From Pseudomonas sp. B21-023 (GTDB lineage Bacteria; Pseudomonadota; Gammaproteobacteria; Pseudomonadales; Pseudomonadaceae): a stretch of 64,000 nt of DNA. Shown here one piece after another: positions 31,796-40,551 of this stretch. A program made the position numbers and the translations under genes. The first letter of the stretch is position 1, and every line of letters begins with the position of its first letter. The notes under the pieces were generated by a model. The model searched no databases. It had not been told where the DNA came from and saw only the letters and a program-made list of their open reading frames with translations. Location: positions 1,138,001 to 1,202,000 of the forward strand of contig NZ_CP087190.1 of NCBI RefSeq assembly GCF_024749165.1, given 5' to 3'.

Positions 31796-32761
31796 ATGGG
31801 GCGCAGGCGACAACAGGGCGCGGCACTGCTGATGGTGCTGGTGGTACTGGCGATGCTCGCAGCGGGGCTGGCCTGGCTGGTGGAGGATGGCCGGCGCCAG
31901 GTGGACGCGGTGCGGCTGCTGCACCAGCGGGTGCAGGTGCGGGCCATGGAGCAGGCGGGGCTGGCCTACGCCTCCCAGGCCCTGCGTGATCCGGCCTGGC
32001 GCGCCAGCCCGCTGTTCTGGCAGGCCCTGCGTGGGCAGCCGCTGGCCTATGATTTTGGTGCCGGCAAGGCACAGTTGCGGGTGATCGACCAGCACAGCTG
32101 CTTCAACGTCAACGCCCTGCTGGGGGAGGATGGCCCACGGGCCGAGCGCCAGTTGCGCCAGCTGTTGGGCGATGACATGGCTGCAGAACGGCTGGTCGAT
32201 GCCCTGGCCGACTGGCTGGATGCCGACAGCGATGCCCGCCTGCAGGGCGCCGAGAGCGCCCAGTACCTGCGCCAGCAACCACCGCGACTGGCGGCCAACC
32301 AGCCGATGCTCGACACCAGTGAGCTCAACCTGCTGCTGGAGCCGGACAGTGGTCGGCAAGGCCGCTATCGAATGCTCTGCGCGCTGCCGTCGACCAGCGG
32401 CTGGCGGCTCAATGCCAATGCCCTGGGGTTGGAGCATCTGCCGTTGCTGGAGGCGATGTACGAAGGACGGTTTTCCCGTTCGATGCTCAGCCGTGTGATC
32501 AGTGGCCGCCCGGCGGCCGGGTATGTCGATGCCGCGGCCTTGCGCCAGGCGCTGGGGGCGGTGGATGACGAGACCTTCGCCCGGCTAAGCGAAGGGTTGC
32601 TGCTCAACAGCGGCCATTTCGTCCTGCAGCTGTCGTTCGAGGAAGAGGGGCGCACGCTGCGCAGCCAGTTCCAGATCGAGGCGCTGGGCGTGGTGCAATG
32701 GCATGCGCGGGTGCCGGCGCAGCAGGTGCGGGTCAGGGGCAGGGAGGCGGTGGCCTGGTAG
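31796..32761 (+). CDS. gspK: Type II secretion minor pseudopilin GspK (XcpX)
   Basis: The largest minor pseudopilin, which caps the type II pseudopilus with GspI and GspJ. The 321-residue protein has a short basic leader and a prepilin-like hydrophobic helix (QQGAALLMVLVVLAML). Like other GspK it has no Glu at the fifth mature position. It has the alpha-domain inserts and the calcium-loop region LADWLDADSDARLQGAESAQYL. Its placement is odd: it stands alone between tatA and uxpB, opposite in strand to both, while the main gsp operon 4 kb away lacks gspK between gspJ and gspL. It is likely the missing component of that system. Confidence 0.92.
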   Translation: MGRRRQQGAALLMVLVVLAMLAAGLAWLVEDGRRQVDAVRLLHQRVQVRAMEQAGLAYASQALRDPAWRASPLFWQALRGQPLAYDFGAGKAQLRVIDQHSCFNVNALLGEDGPRAERQLRQLLGDDMAAERLVDALADWLDADSDARLQGAESAQYLRQQPPRLAANQPMLDTSELNLLLEPDSGRQGRYRMLCALPSTSGWRLNANALGLEHLPLLEAMYEGRFSRSMLSRVISGRPAAGYVDAAALRQALGAVDDETFARLSEGLLLNSGHFVLQLSFEEEGRTLRSQFQIEALGVVQWHARVPAQQVRVRGREAVAW

Positions 32762-32765
32762 AAAA

Positions 32766-32815
32766 AATCGCGGGACAAGTCGCATCGGCGTACCGATGCG
32801 ACTTGTCCCGCGATT
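32766..32815. repeat. Perfect palindrome between gspK and uxpB
   Basis: A 23-bp perfect stem with a 4-base loop (arms AATCGCGGGACAAGTCGCAT plus CGG) exactly between the convergent gspK and uxpB. It belongs to the same family as the 22408-22498 palindrome and can terminate both transcripts. Confidence 0.88.
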
Positions 32816-32833
32816 GAGGTGAAAGCTGATCGA

Positions 32834-34879
32834 TCAGACGGTGCCGATCTCCCCGCCATCATTACGCTGGATCACCACCGTCGAAGCCCGTGGCCGCACC
32901 GAGGTGCCGGCCGGCGTGACGTCGGTGGCCTTGTCGGTGCTTGGCCAGTTGTCCGGGTGCTGGATGTTGACGAACATGGTCTTGTTGTCCGGGGTGAAGG
33001 CAATCCCCGTCACCTCGCAGCCATTCGGCCCGACGAAGAAGCGGCGCAGGTCCACCTGGTTGGTGGCGTTGACCGGGACCTGCTTGCCGTTGGCGTCCAC
33101 CAGGTCGGTGGGGATCACTGCCAGCACCTGGTCGTTGGTGTAGCTGGTCAGGGTGGCTTCGCCGTTGTCGGTCTCGAACCACAGTACGCCGCGGCTATCG
33201 AAGCTCATGCCGTCGGGGCTGGCGAACTGGTTCAGTTCGGTCAGGCCCGAGCGGTTGATGTCTGGCGCACCGGCGGCGTTGGCGCCGAACACGAAGATGT
33301 CCCAGGTGAAGGTCTTGTGGTCGTCGCTGTCGTGCCAGCGGATGATGTGGCCGTGGCGGTTCGGCCCGCGCGGGTTGGCCGCGTCGACCTTGGCCGCGGT
33401 GCGCGCGCTGTTGTTGGTCAGGGTCAGGTAGACATCGCCGTTGAGCGGGTTGACGGCGGTCCACTCGGGGCGGTCCATGGGCGTGGCGCCCACGGCGTCG
33501 GCAGCGCCACGGGTGTTGAGGATGATGCCCGGCAGGTCGCCGAACTGCGCGCCCAGGGTACTGCCGGCGGTGGTCGGGGTGGCCACGTCGAGCAGCAGCC
33601 AGGCGCCGGTGCCGTTGGCATCGAAGCGGGCGACATACAGCTTGCCCTTGTCCATGTACTTGGCGCCGGTGGCCAGGCGGTCGGCCGGGTTGGCGTCGGC
33701 CGGGTCCCACAGCGCGTCGGAGACGAACTTGTACAGGTACTCGTTGTTGGAGTCGTCGCCGGTGTACCAGACCAGCGGCTTGCCGGCCACCGGCAGGCCC
33801 GGGCAGCAGCCTTCGTGGCGGAAGCGACCCAGGGCGGTGCGCTTCACCGCCAGGGTGTTGTTGCTGTACGGGTCGATCTCGACGATGTAGCCATAGGTGC
33901 TGGCTTCGTTGCGGAAGTCGTCGGTGGCGCTGGCGCCGCTGGGGGTGATGTCGAAGCGGGCGAATTCGCCGGCCACTTCGCTGGCATCACCCGCCGCGGT
34001 TTCCCACTTGTACTGGCCGCTGCTCGAAGAGACGCCGATGCGCACCTGGTCGGCCGGGCGCACACCCTTGTTGACGAAGATGCCGGGCCAGTTCTCCTCG
34101 CAGGTCAGGTAGGTGCCCCACGGGGTGTAGCCGTTGCCGCAGTTGTTGTTGGTGCCGCGGCACTGGGTGCCGGTGGGCGAGAACTTGGTCTTGACGTGGT
34201 CGGTGCCGCGCATCGGGCCTGCGATATCCATCAGCGAGACGGTGGTGAAGCGGCGGTTGAGTGGGTCGTTGTCGACCACCTGCCAGCGCCCGGCGACCTT
34301 GCTGATGCGCACCACGCCGGCGCCGTGGGCGTTGATCTCCTTGCGCACCTCTTCGACCGGGCGCTTGCCGGCGACGGTGGTGGGGCCGGCCGGGTGCAGG
34401 GCGGCGGTGTCGATGTATTCGAAGTTGATCGCCAGCAGGCCATCGCTGGAGCTGCCGTTGATGGGGAAGAAGTGCATGCCGTCGTGGTGCATGCCCATGG
34501 CGTTGGCCTGGTCGGTGGAGGTGTTGCTGCCGTCGGCCTTCCATGGGTTGGCGGTGGCGTTCAGCGGCGTGCCCCAAGGGGCCAGCACGTAGGCGCTGTA
34601 GCCGGCGGCGACCACGCAGGCGTCGGTGCGCGAGCCGGCGATGGAGTTGAAGCCCAGCTTGAGTTTGGGTTTCTCCGGCTGCGGCGCTGGATCGTCGTGA
34701 TCCGAGCCGCCGCCGCTGTCGAAGCAACCGGTCAGGCCGGCACCGGCGATCATGGCGATGGCCGCGCCGAGGCTGCCGCGCACCACGGAGCGACGGCTCA
34801 GGTAAGTGTCCATGACACTGGCCATCGGCAGGTTGCCGCTCTGGTTGCGGTCCAGGTTATCGCCGGTATCTCGACTCAT
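32834..34879 (-). CDS. uxpB: PhoX-family alkaline phosphatase, Tat lipoprotein UxpB
   Basis: A secreted phosphatase of 681 residues (PhoX/DUF839 family) that releases phosphate from organic esters. Its signal combines a twin-arginine motif (LSRRSVVRGS) with a lipobox (LTGC near residue 49). P. putida UxpB is reported to be Tat-exported, lipid-modified and carried on by the Xcp type II system under phosphate limitation. Family features include TCEENWPG (metal ligands), RHEGCC and VRISKVAGRWQVV. ATG 34879 (MSRDTGDNL) gives the compact Tat signal; a 33-residue upstream extension covers the promoter and is rejected. It is divergent from uxpA. Confidence 0.93.
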   Translation of the reverse strand: MSRDTGDNLDRNQSGNLPMASVMDTYLSRRSVVRGSLGAAIAMIAGAGLTGCFDSGGGSDHDDPAPQPEKPKLKLGFNSIAGSRTDACVVAAGYSAYVLAPWGTPLNATANPWKADGSNTSTDQANAMGMHHDGMHFFPINGSSSDGLLAINFEYIDTAALHPAGPTTVAGKRPVEEVRKEINAHGAGVVRISKVAGRWQVVDNDPLNRRFTTVSLMDIAGPMRGTDHVKTKFSPTGTQCRGTNNNCGNGYTPWGTYLTCEENWPGIFVNKGVRPADQVRIGVSSSSGQYKWETAAGDASEVAGEFARFDITPSGASATDDFRNEASTYGYIVEIDPYSNNTLAVKRTALGRFRHEGCCPGLPVAGKPLVWYTGDDSNNEYLYKFVSDALWDPADANPADRLATGAKYMDKGKLYVARFDANGTGAWLLLDVATPTTAGSTLGAQFGDLPGIILNTRGAADAVGATPMDRPEWTAVNPLNGDVYLTLTNNSARTAAKVDAANPRGPNRHGHIIRWHDSDDHKTFTWDIFVFGANAAGAPDINRSGLTELNQFASPDGMSFDSRGVLWFETDNGEATLTSYTNDQVLAVIPTDLVDANGKQVPVNATNQVDLRRFFVGPNGCEVTGIAFTPDNKTMFVNIQHPDNWPSTDKATDVTPAGTSVRPRASTVVIQRNDGGEIGTV

Positions 34880-34944
34880 CAGGGTGTCCTTTTTTGGCTG
34901 AGTTGAAGGAAACCGCGACTGTAGAGGGCAAGTATGATGATTGA

Positions 34945-34962
34945 TTGTCAGATTTGTTAAAG
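34945..34962 (-). promoter_or_regulatory. Candidate Pho box upstream of uxpB
   Basis: The minus strand reads CTTTAAC-AAAT-CTGACAA, each half 5 of 7 to CTGTCAC, with CATACT eight bases beyond as a possible -10. It is weaker than the site facing uxpA. Confidence 0.5.
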
Positions 34963-35029
34963 AGCCTTTAAAACTCACCGCTATTACTAAAGCGTTAACC
35001 TGCGCTGTTTTGGAATTAACGTCGGTTTT

Positions 35030-35063
35030 CTGCCATCAAACTGTCACGCAAGCGCCGCAATAT
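35030..35063 (+). promoter_or_regulatory. Pho box and -10 of the uxpA-gsp operon
   Basis: CTGCCAT-CAAA-CTGTCAC (35030-35047) matches the two-half-site Pho box at 13 of 14 half-site positions. CAATAT (35058-35063) follows at the 10-base distance expected for a PhoB-activated -10. Transcription should begin near 35070, only about 16 bases before the uxpA ATG. Confidence 0.8.
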
Positions 35064-35085
35064 CCGGAGCCCTACGTGAACAGGG

Positions 35086-36732
35086 ATGGCGGAGTCGATG
35101 GCGAGCAGGCGCGAAGTGATCAGCTGGATGGGTGTCGGTGCATTGGCACCGTTGCTCGGCGCCTGCTCGGCCTTTCCCCTTCCACGTGGCGGGGGCGACC
35201 GCGCGCTGGACCTGCTGTATGTCGCCGATACCCTGGACGCTCGCCAGCCGGGCCAGGCCGTGGTACCGGCCACGCGCCTCGGCCCGGTCAGCCACCTGGG
35301 GCGAGCCCCATGGATGAGCGGGCCGAATGCGAGTGCCGGGCAGCTTGAGCTAGCGCCGTTGCTCGATGCCGGCCGGGCCGGCCAGGCCCAGACTGGAGGC
35401 TATGCAGTATTGGCCGCGCTGCTCGAACAACTGCGGCGCGAGGCCGGCAGCGAACAATGCCTGACCCTGGAGAACGGCCAATGCTGGAACGGCAGCGGCC
35501 TGGCCTACCTCACCCAGGGCGAAAGTGGTGTGCAGGGCAGCCAACTGCTGGGCAGCGAGGTGCGGGTCAGCAGCGATGAGCGTGTGCTGTGGCCGCAGCG
35601 CAGTGCCGGGCTCTATCGCCAGTCATCTTCTATTACCCTTGGTGCCGGTCTGGCCGATGCCCAGGCCAAGGCGCTGGGCGTCAAGGGGCTGCAGGTGTTC
35701 CAGCGTGGTGGTGTGCGCATCGCCGTGGTCGGGGTCACCGACCCTTATGCACAGGATCAGAAAGCCTCCCTTAAACAGTGGTACCAATCCTTGCAACCGA
35801 GCTTCCAGCAAGCCCGGCGCGAGGCCGACCTGGTGGTGGCGCTGGCGGATGTCGGCACCGGCCCGGGCTTGTGGTTGGCCGAGCGCATACCCGAGGTGGA
35901 TGTGCTGCTGTGTGCCCGTGGCCAGGACCTGTGGCCGGCGCCGGTGCTGGCCACCCAAGCCAGCGGCCGCCGGGTACCGGTGCTGTTCGCCGGTTGCCGG
36001 GCCAGTGGCGCGTTTCGCCTGCGCTGCCGCCAGGCAGGTGGCCAATGGCAGTTCGAGGCGCGGTTCTTCCCGGCCTTCGAGCACAGCCTCGCACCGCAGG
36101 CCCTGGCCCGTGCCAGCCAATTGCGCAGCGAACTGCAACGCCAGCGCAGCGGTCATGCCGCCTGGCTTGACCAGCCGCTGGCGCGTGCCCCTGAAGCATT
36201 GTGGCGCCGCGATACCCGTGGCGGCAGCTGGGACCGCCTGTTGCACCATGCCCTGGCCGATGATTCGAGCATGCCGGTGCTGCTGCCCGGCCTGCGCTAC
36301 GACTACCCGCTGACAGCGGGCGAGTCGATCACCCGTGAGCACCTCATAAGCCTGACCGGTGGTTACGCCGCACCGGTGGTCGAGGCCCCGGCGCGCCAGG
36401 TCGAGCAGGTGCTGGAGAACGCCGCCGAGCAGCTGTTCGGCGACCCGTTGCTGCTGGACAACAGCCAGGACCTGCCGCGCTGGCAGAGCCAGGACTGGCA
36501 GGTCAGCTACAGCCCTAACGGCAAGCGCATCATCGGCCTGCAACCCGTCGAGGGCCTGTGCCGCACCTTTGGCCTGCACTTCGATGCCCAGGCCGGCGCG
36601 CCCTTGTGGCAGACCCTCGAAGCCTGGCTGACCCGCCAGGCGCCGGGCTGGGCCCTGGCTCCCTTGCAACTGCCGGCCGTGCGCTACGTGCAGGGCCACC
36701 CTGGCTGGCACCCGCACCAGGTGGCCGCGTGA
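35086..36732 (+). CDS. uxpA: Tat lipoprotein UxpA, degenerate SoxB/5'-nucleotidase-like
   Basis: A 548-residue exported protein with a twin-arginine signal (MASRREVISWMG) ending in a lipobox (LLGAC). The body follows SoxB-type metallophosphoesterases: GGYAVLAALLEQLRREAG and NGSGLAYLTQGE align with their first metal-binding blocks. The ligands themselves appear lost: the expected DxH near the N-terminus reads DTL, the GD of GGDTWQGSGL reads GQ, and the later His-rich loops are absent. It may be a non-catalytic secreted binding protein. It leads the gsp operon behind a Pho box, and its stop overlaps gspC (GTGA). The name follows P. putida usage as I recall it. ATG 35098 is an alternative start. 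Confidence 0.7.
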   Translation: MAESMASRREVISWMGVGALAPLLGACSAFPLPRGGGDRALDLLYVADTLDARQPGQAVVPATRLGPVSHLGRAPWMSGPNASAGQLELAPLLDAGRAGQAQTGGYAVLAALLEQLRREAGSEQCLTLENGQCWNGSGLAYLTQGESGVQGSQLLGSEVRVSSDERVLWPQRSAGLYRQSSSITLGAGLADAQAKALGVKGLQVFQRGGVRIAVVGVTDPYAQDQKASLKQWYQSLQPSFQQARREADLVVALADVGTGPGLWLAERIPEVDVLLCARGQDLWPAPVLATQASGRRVPVLFAGCRASGAFRLRCRQAGGQWQFEARFFPAFEHSLAPQALARASQLRSELQRQRSGHAAWLDQPLARAPEALWRRDTRGGSWDRLLHHALADDSSMPVLLPGLRYDYPLTAGESITREHLISLTGGYAAPVVEAPARQVEQVLENAAEQLFGDPLLLDNSQDLPRWQSQDWQVSYSPNGKRIIGLQPVEGLCRTFGLHFDAQAGAPLWQTLEAWLTRQAPGWALAPLQLPAVRYVQGHPGWHPHQVAA

Positions 36733-37148
36733 TCTCGCGTCTTTTCAGCTTCGCGTTGCTGACCCTCACCGGCTGGCTGGCGGCGCAGTGCGTGCTGCTG
36801 CTCAGCCGCCAGCCGCAACCGGCCAATGCGCCGGTGCCGGCGCCGGCACCGTTGCCAGGCTTGTTGGCCGAGCACTGGCAGACGCCTGTCGATGACGGGC
36901 GCATCCCGCTCACCCGCCTGCCCCTGGCCTACCTGGGCGGGCTCAAGGCCCAGCCGCTGTCGGCCAGCGTGGTGGTACTGCGCCATGGCCAACAAGTGCG
37001 CACCCTCGGCCGTGGCCAGCGCCTGGCGCCGGGCATCGTGCTGCAGGACATCGACGCCGATGGCCTGATCTTCGACAACAACGGGCGGCGCGAGCGCCTG
37101 CCCTGGCCACCACGCCCCGCCGTGACCGGCTTCAAGCGCCAAGGATGA
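36729..37148 (+). CDS. gspC: Type II secretion inner-membrane protein GspC (XcpP), short form
   Basis: Links the inner-membrane platform to the secretin. The 139-residue protein starts at GTG 36729, overlapping the uxpA stop. It has one membrane helix (FSFALLTLTGWLAAQCVLLL), a Pro/Ala linker and a single homology-region domain (about 55-130: TRLPLAYLGGLKAQPLSASVVVLRHGQ...LAPGIVLQDI) that docks with GspD N0. It has no PDZ or coiled-coil domain after it, so it is much shorter than typical GspC. Its stop codon directly abuts gspD. Confidence 0.85.
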   Translation: MISRLFSFALLTLTGWLAAQCVLLLSRQPQPANAPVPAPAPLPGLLAEHWQTPVDDGRIPLTRLPLAYLGGLKAQPLSASVVVLRHGQQVRTLGRGQRLAPGIVLQDIDADGLIFDNNGRRERLPWPPRPAVTGFKRQG

Positions 37149-39101
37149 ATGATGATCGCAAGGTACTGTCTGGCCGGGCTGCTGATGCTCGGCATGTCCC
37201 TGGCCCGGGCCGAAGAGGCGGAAGTCTTCGCCGACGACGGCACGCCGCTGTACGAGGTGAACTTCGTCGATACCGAGCTCGGTGAGTTCATCGACAGCGT
37301 GTCGCGCATCACCGGCACCACCTTCATCGTCGACCCCCGGGTGCAGGGCAAGGTCACCGTGCGCACGGTCGATCGCCACGACGCCGACGCCATCTACGAC
37401 ATCTTCCTTGCCCAGCTGCGCGCCCAGGGCTTCGCGGCCGTGGACCTGCCCAACGGCAGCGTGAAGATCGTGCCCGACCAGGCCGCGCGCCTGGAGCCGG
37501 TGCCGGTGGAAACCTCGGGCAAGAAGGCCGAAGGCAGCGACGGCGTGGCCACCCGCGTGTTCAATGTGCGCAACGCCGCCAGTGAGCAGATGCTCGGCAT
37601 TCTCAAGCCGCTGATCGACCCACGGGTCGGGGTGATCACCCCGTATCCGGCGGCCAACCTGCTGGTGGTCACCGACTGGCGCAGTAACCTGGAGCGCATC
37701 GACAGCCTGCTGCGCCAGCTCGACCAGGTCAGCGACGAGCCGTTGCAGGTGATGCCGCTCAAGCATGCCAGCGCTGCCGACACCGCTGGCCTGGTGACCC
37801 GCCTGCTGGCCCGCGAGCAGGGCGCCGACAGCGCCCAGGTGGTTGCCGACCCGCGCAGCAATGCGCTGCTGGTGCGTGGCAGCGCCGACAGCCGGGAGCG
37901 GGTGCGGGCGCTGCTGGTGCAGCTCGACCGGCCCAGCGACAGTCTGCGCAGCAGCAACACCCAGGTCATCTATCTGCGCCACGCCAATGCCGCCGAAGTG
38001 GTCAAGGTGCTGCGCGGCCTGAGCCAGGCTGGCACGGTGCCGGCGGCGGAAGGCGAGGGCAAGGATGCGCCGGTGCCGGCGGCCAGCGACTCGGGCATTC
38101 GCCTGGAGTACGAGGAGGGCACCAACGCCGTGGTGATGGTCGGCCCGGACAGCGAACTGGCCGCCTACCGCAGTATCGTCGAGAAGTTGGACATTCGCCG
38201 GGCGCAGGTGGTGGTCGAGGCGATCATCGCCGAGGTCTCCGACAGCAGCGCCCAGGAACTGGGCGTGCAGTGGCTGTTCGCCGACGAGAAGTTCGGCGCC
38301 GGCATCGTCAATTTCGGCGGCAACGGGGTGAACATCGCCAGCATCGCCGGGGCCGCCAGCAGCGGCGACAACGAGAAACTCGGCAAGCTGCTTTCGGCCA
38401 CCACCGGCGCCACCGCCGGCATCGGCCATATCGGTGGTGGCTTCAACTTCGCCATGCTGGTCAACGCACTCAAGGGCAAGAGCGGTTTCAACCTGCTGTC
38501 CACGCCGACCCTGCTGACCCTGGACAATGCCGAGGCGTCGATCCTGGTGGGCCAGGAGGTGCCGTTCGTCACCGGCTCCGTCACCCAGAACAACGCCAAC
38601 CCCTACCAGACCATCGAGCGCAAGGAAGTCGGGGTGAAGCTGCGCATCAAGCCGCAGATCAGCATCGACGACAGCGTGCGCCTGGACATCGTCCAGGAGG
38701 TGTCGTCGATCGCCGACTCCAGCGCCGCCAGTGACGTGATCACCAACAAGCGCGAGATCAAGACCAAGGTCATGGTCGAGGACAACGGCCTGGTGATCCT
38801 CGGCGGGCTGATCAGCGACGAAATGGCCACCAGCAATCAGCGCGTGCCGCTGCTCGGCGATATTCCCTACCTGGGCCGGTTGTTCCGTTCCGACGCCAGC
38901 AAGAACACCAAGCAGAACCTGATGGTGTTCATCCGCCCGCGCATCCTGCGTGACGGCGAGAGCCTGGCCGGACTGAGCCAGCAGAAGTACCAGAGCCTTC
39001 AGCAAAACACTCCGCTCAAGCTGCCGGCGCTGGCCGAGGGCCTGCCGTTGCTGCAAGTGTTCCCCGCCAGCCGGGCACGTCTGGAAGGCGGTGACTGGTG
39101 A
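37149..39101 (+). CDS. gspD: Type II secretion secretin GspD (XcpQ)
   Basis: The outer-membrane channel of the type II system, 650 residues. A signal peptide (GLLMLGMSLARA) is followed by N0 (about 35-105, YEVNFVDTELGEFIDSVSRITGTTFIVDPRVQGKVTVR), N1-N3 and the C-terminal secretin domain (about 370-610) with VGQEVPFVTGSV and IVQEVSSI. The last ~40 residues may be the S-domain that binds a pilotin. Two ATG codons in a row (37149, 37152) follow an AAGGA site. It overlaps gspE by one base. Confidence 0.96.
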   Translation: MMIARYCLAGLLMLGMSLARAEEAEVFADDGTPLYEVNFVDTELGEFIDSVSRITGTTFIVDPRVQGKVTVRTVDRHDADAIYDIFLAQLRAQGFAAVDLPNGSVKIVPDQAARLEPVPVETSGKKAEGSDGVATRVFNVRNAASEQMLGILKPLIDPRVGVITPYPAANLLVVTDWRSNLERIDSLLRQLDQVSDEPLQVMPLKHASAADTAGLVTRLLAREQGADSAQVVADPRSNALLVRGSADSRERVRALLVQLDRPSDSLRSSNTQVIYLRHANAAEVVKVLRGLSQAGTVPAAEGEGKDAPVPAASDSGIRLEYEEGTNAVVMVGPDSELAAYRSIVEKLDIRRAQVVVEAIIAEVSDSSAQELGVQWLFADEKFGAGIVNFGGNGVNIASIAGAASSGDNEKLGKLLSATTGATAGIGHIGGGFNFAMLVNALKGKSGFNLLSTPTLLTLDNAEASILVGQEVPFVTGSVTQNNANPYQTIERKEVGVKLRIKPQISIDDSVRLDIVQEVSSIADSSAASDVITNKREIKTKVMVEDNGLVILGGLISDEMATSNQRVPLLGDIPYLGRLFRSDASKNTKQNLMVFIRPRILRDGESLAGLSQQKYQSLQQNTPLKLPALAEGLPLLQVFPASRARLEGGDW

Positions 39102-40549
39102 TGCTGCCCTATCGCCTGGCACGGCAGAGCGGGGTGGCAATGGCACCGGCTGAAAACGGCTGGCAGTTGTGGTTGCGCGGCGACGCCGACAGTGACCAAT
39201 TGCAGGAACTGCTGCGCGTGCATGGCCAGCCGGTGGGCGTCGAGCAGCTCGACAGTGCGAGCTTCGACGAGCGCCTCGGCCAGCTTTACCAGGCTGGCGA
39301 GGCGGCGAACCAGGCCTTGATCGAAGGCATCGGCGAGCAAGTCGACCTGGACAGCCTGATGAGCGAGATGCCGCGCATCGAGGACCTGCTGGAAAGCGAT
39401 GACGAAGCACCGGTGATCCGCCTGATCAACGGCCTGTTCGGCCAGGCCCTGCGTCTGCGCGCCTCTGACATCCATATCGAGACCTTCGAGCAGAGCCTGG
39501 TGGTGCGTCTGCGCATCGACGGCCACCTGCGCGAGGTGCTGCGCCCGCCACGGGCGTTGTCGGCGATGCTGGTGTCGCGGATCAAGGTCATGGCGCGGCT
39601 CGATATCGCCGAGAAGCGCCAGCCCCAGGATGGCCGCATCACCCTGCGCGCCGCCGGGCGCGAGGTGGATGTGCGGGTCTCGACCTTGCCCGGTATCCAT
39701 GGTGAGCGGGTGGTGATGCGCGTGCTCGACAAGCAGGCCAGCCTGCTGGCGCTGGACAACCTGGGCATGCCTGCCGCCGTGCTGCGCGGCTTGCGTGGTT
39801 GCCTGGCACGGCCCAATGGCATTGTGCTGTCCACCGGCCCCACCGGCTCGGGCAAGACCACCACGCTGTACGCCAGCCTCAACAGCCTGAATGACGGCAG
39901 CCGCAATATCCTCACCGTCGAGGACCCGGTGGAATACGCCATCGCCGGCATCGGCCAGACCGCCATCAACCCGCGTGCCGGGCTGACCTTCGCCAGTGGC
40001 TTGCGCGCCATCCTGCGCCAGGACCCGGACGTGATCATGCTGGGCGAGATCCGCGACCAGGAGACTGCGCAGATCGCCGTGCAGGCCAGCCTCACCGGGC
40101 ATCTGGTACTGTCGACCCTGCACACCAACAGTGCCGTCGGTGCGGTGACCCGCCTGCGCGACATGGGCATCGAGCCGTTCCTGATTGCCTCGTGCCTGCG
40201 TGGCGTGCTGGCCCAGCGCCTGGTGCGGCGCCTGTGCACCTGCGCGGTGGCGCAGCCGCTGCAAAGCGCCGAGCGTGAACTGTGGCCGGAGCTGGGCAGC
40301 CTGCGCGAAAGCTATCACCCGGTCGGCTGCGAGCACTGCCAGGGCAGCGGCTATGTCGGCCGGCAGGGGCTGTACGAGTTCATCGAGTTGGACGCCGGGC
40401 TGGTTGCCTTGCTCTACGACGGCGAGAGCGAACTGGCCATGCAGGCCTACCTGGATGGACGCCGGCAAAGCCTGGTGGCTGAGGCCCGCGATTGCCTGGC
40501 CCGGGGCGAGACCAGCCTGGCCGAAGTGCTGCGCGTGGTGCAGGGTTAG
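39101..40549 (+). CDS. gspE: Type II secretion ATPase GspE (XcpR)
   Basis: The cytoplasmic hexameric ATPase that drives pseudopilus assembly. The 482-residue protein has an N-terminal domain binding GspL, Walker A at about 245-255 (STGPTGSGKTTT), the Asp box (DPDVIMLGEIRDQETAQIA), the His box (GHLVLSTLHTNSA) and a zinc subdomain. In the zinc subdomain the second pair is CEHC but the first pair reads CTC (CxC) instead of CxxC. The start ATG 39101 overlaps the gspD stop; a GTG at 39098 is possible. gspF follows 2 bases later. Confidence 0.96.
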   Translation: MLPYRLARQSGVAMAPAENGWQLWLRGDADSDQLQELLRVHGQPVGVEQLDSASFDERLGQLYQAGEAANQALIEGIGEQVDLDSLMSEMPRIEDLLESDDEAPVIRLINGLFGQALRLRASDIHIETFEQSLVVRLRIDGHLREVLRPPRALSAMLVSRIKVMARLDIAEKRQPQDGRITLRAAGREVDVRVSTLPGIHGERVVMRVLDKQASLLALDNLGMPAAVLRGLRGCLARPNGIVLSTGPTGSGKTTTLYASLNSLNDGSRNILTVEDPVEYAIAGIGQTAINPRAGLTFASGLRAILRQDPDVIMLGEIRDQETAQIAVQASLTGHLVLSTLHTNSAVGAVTRLRDMGIEPFLIASCLRGVLAQRLVRRLCTCAVAQPLQSAERELWPELGSLRESYHPVGCEHCQGSGYVGRQGLYEFIELDAGLVALLYDGESELAMQAYLDGRRQSLVAEARDCLARGETSLAEVLRVVQG

Positions 40550-40551
40550 CC

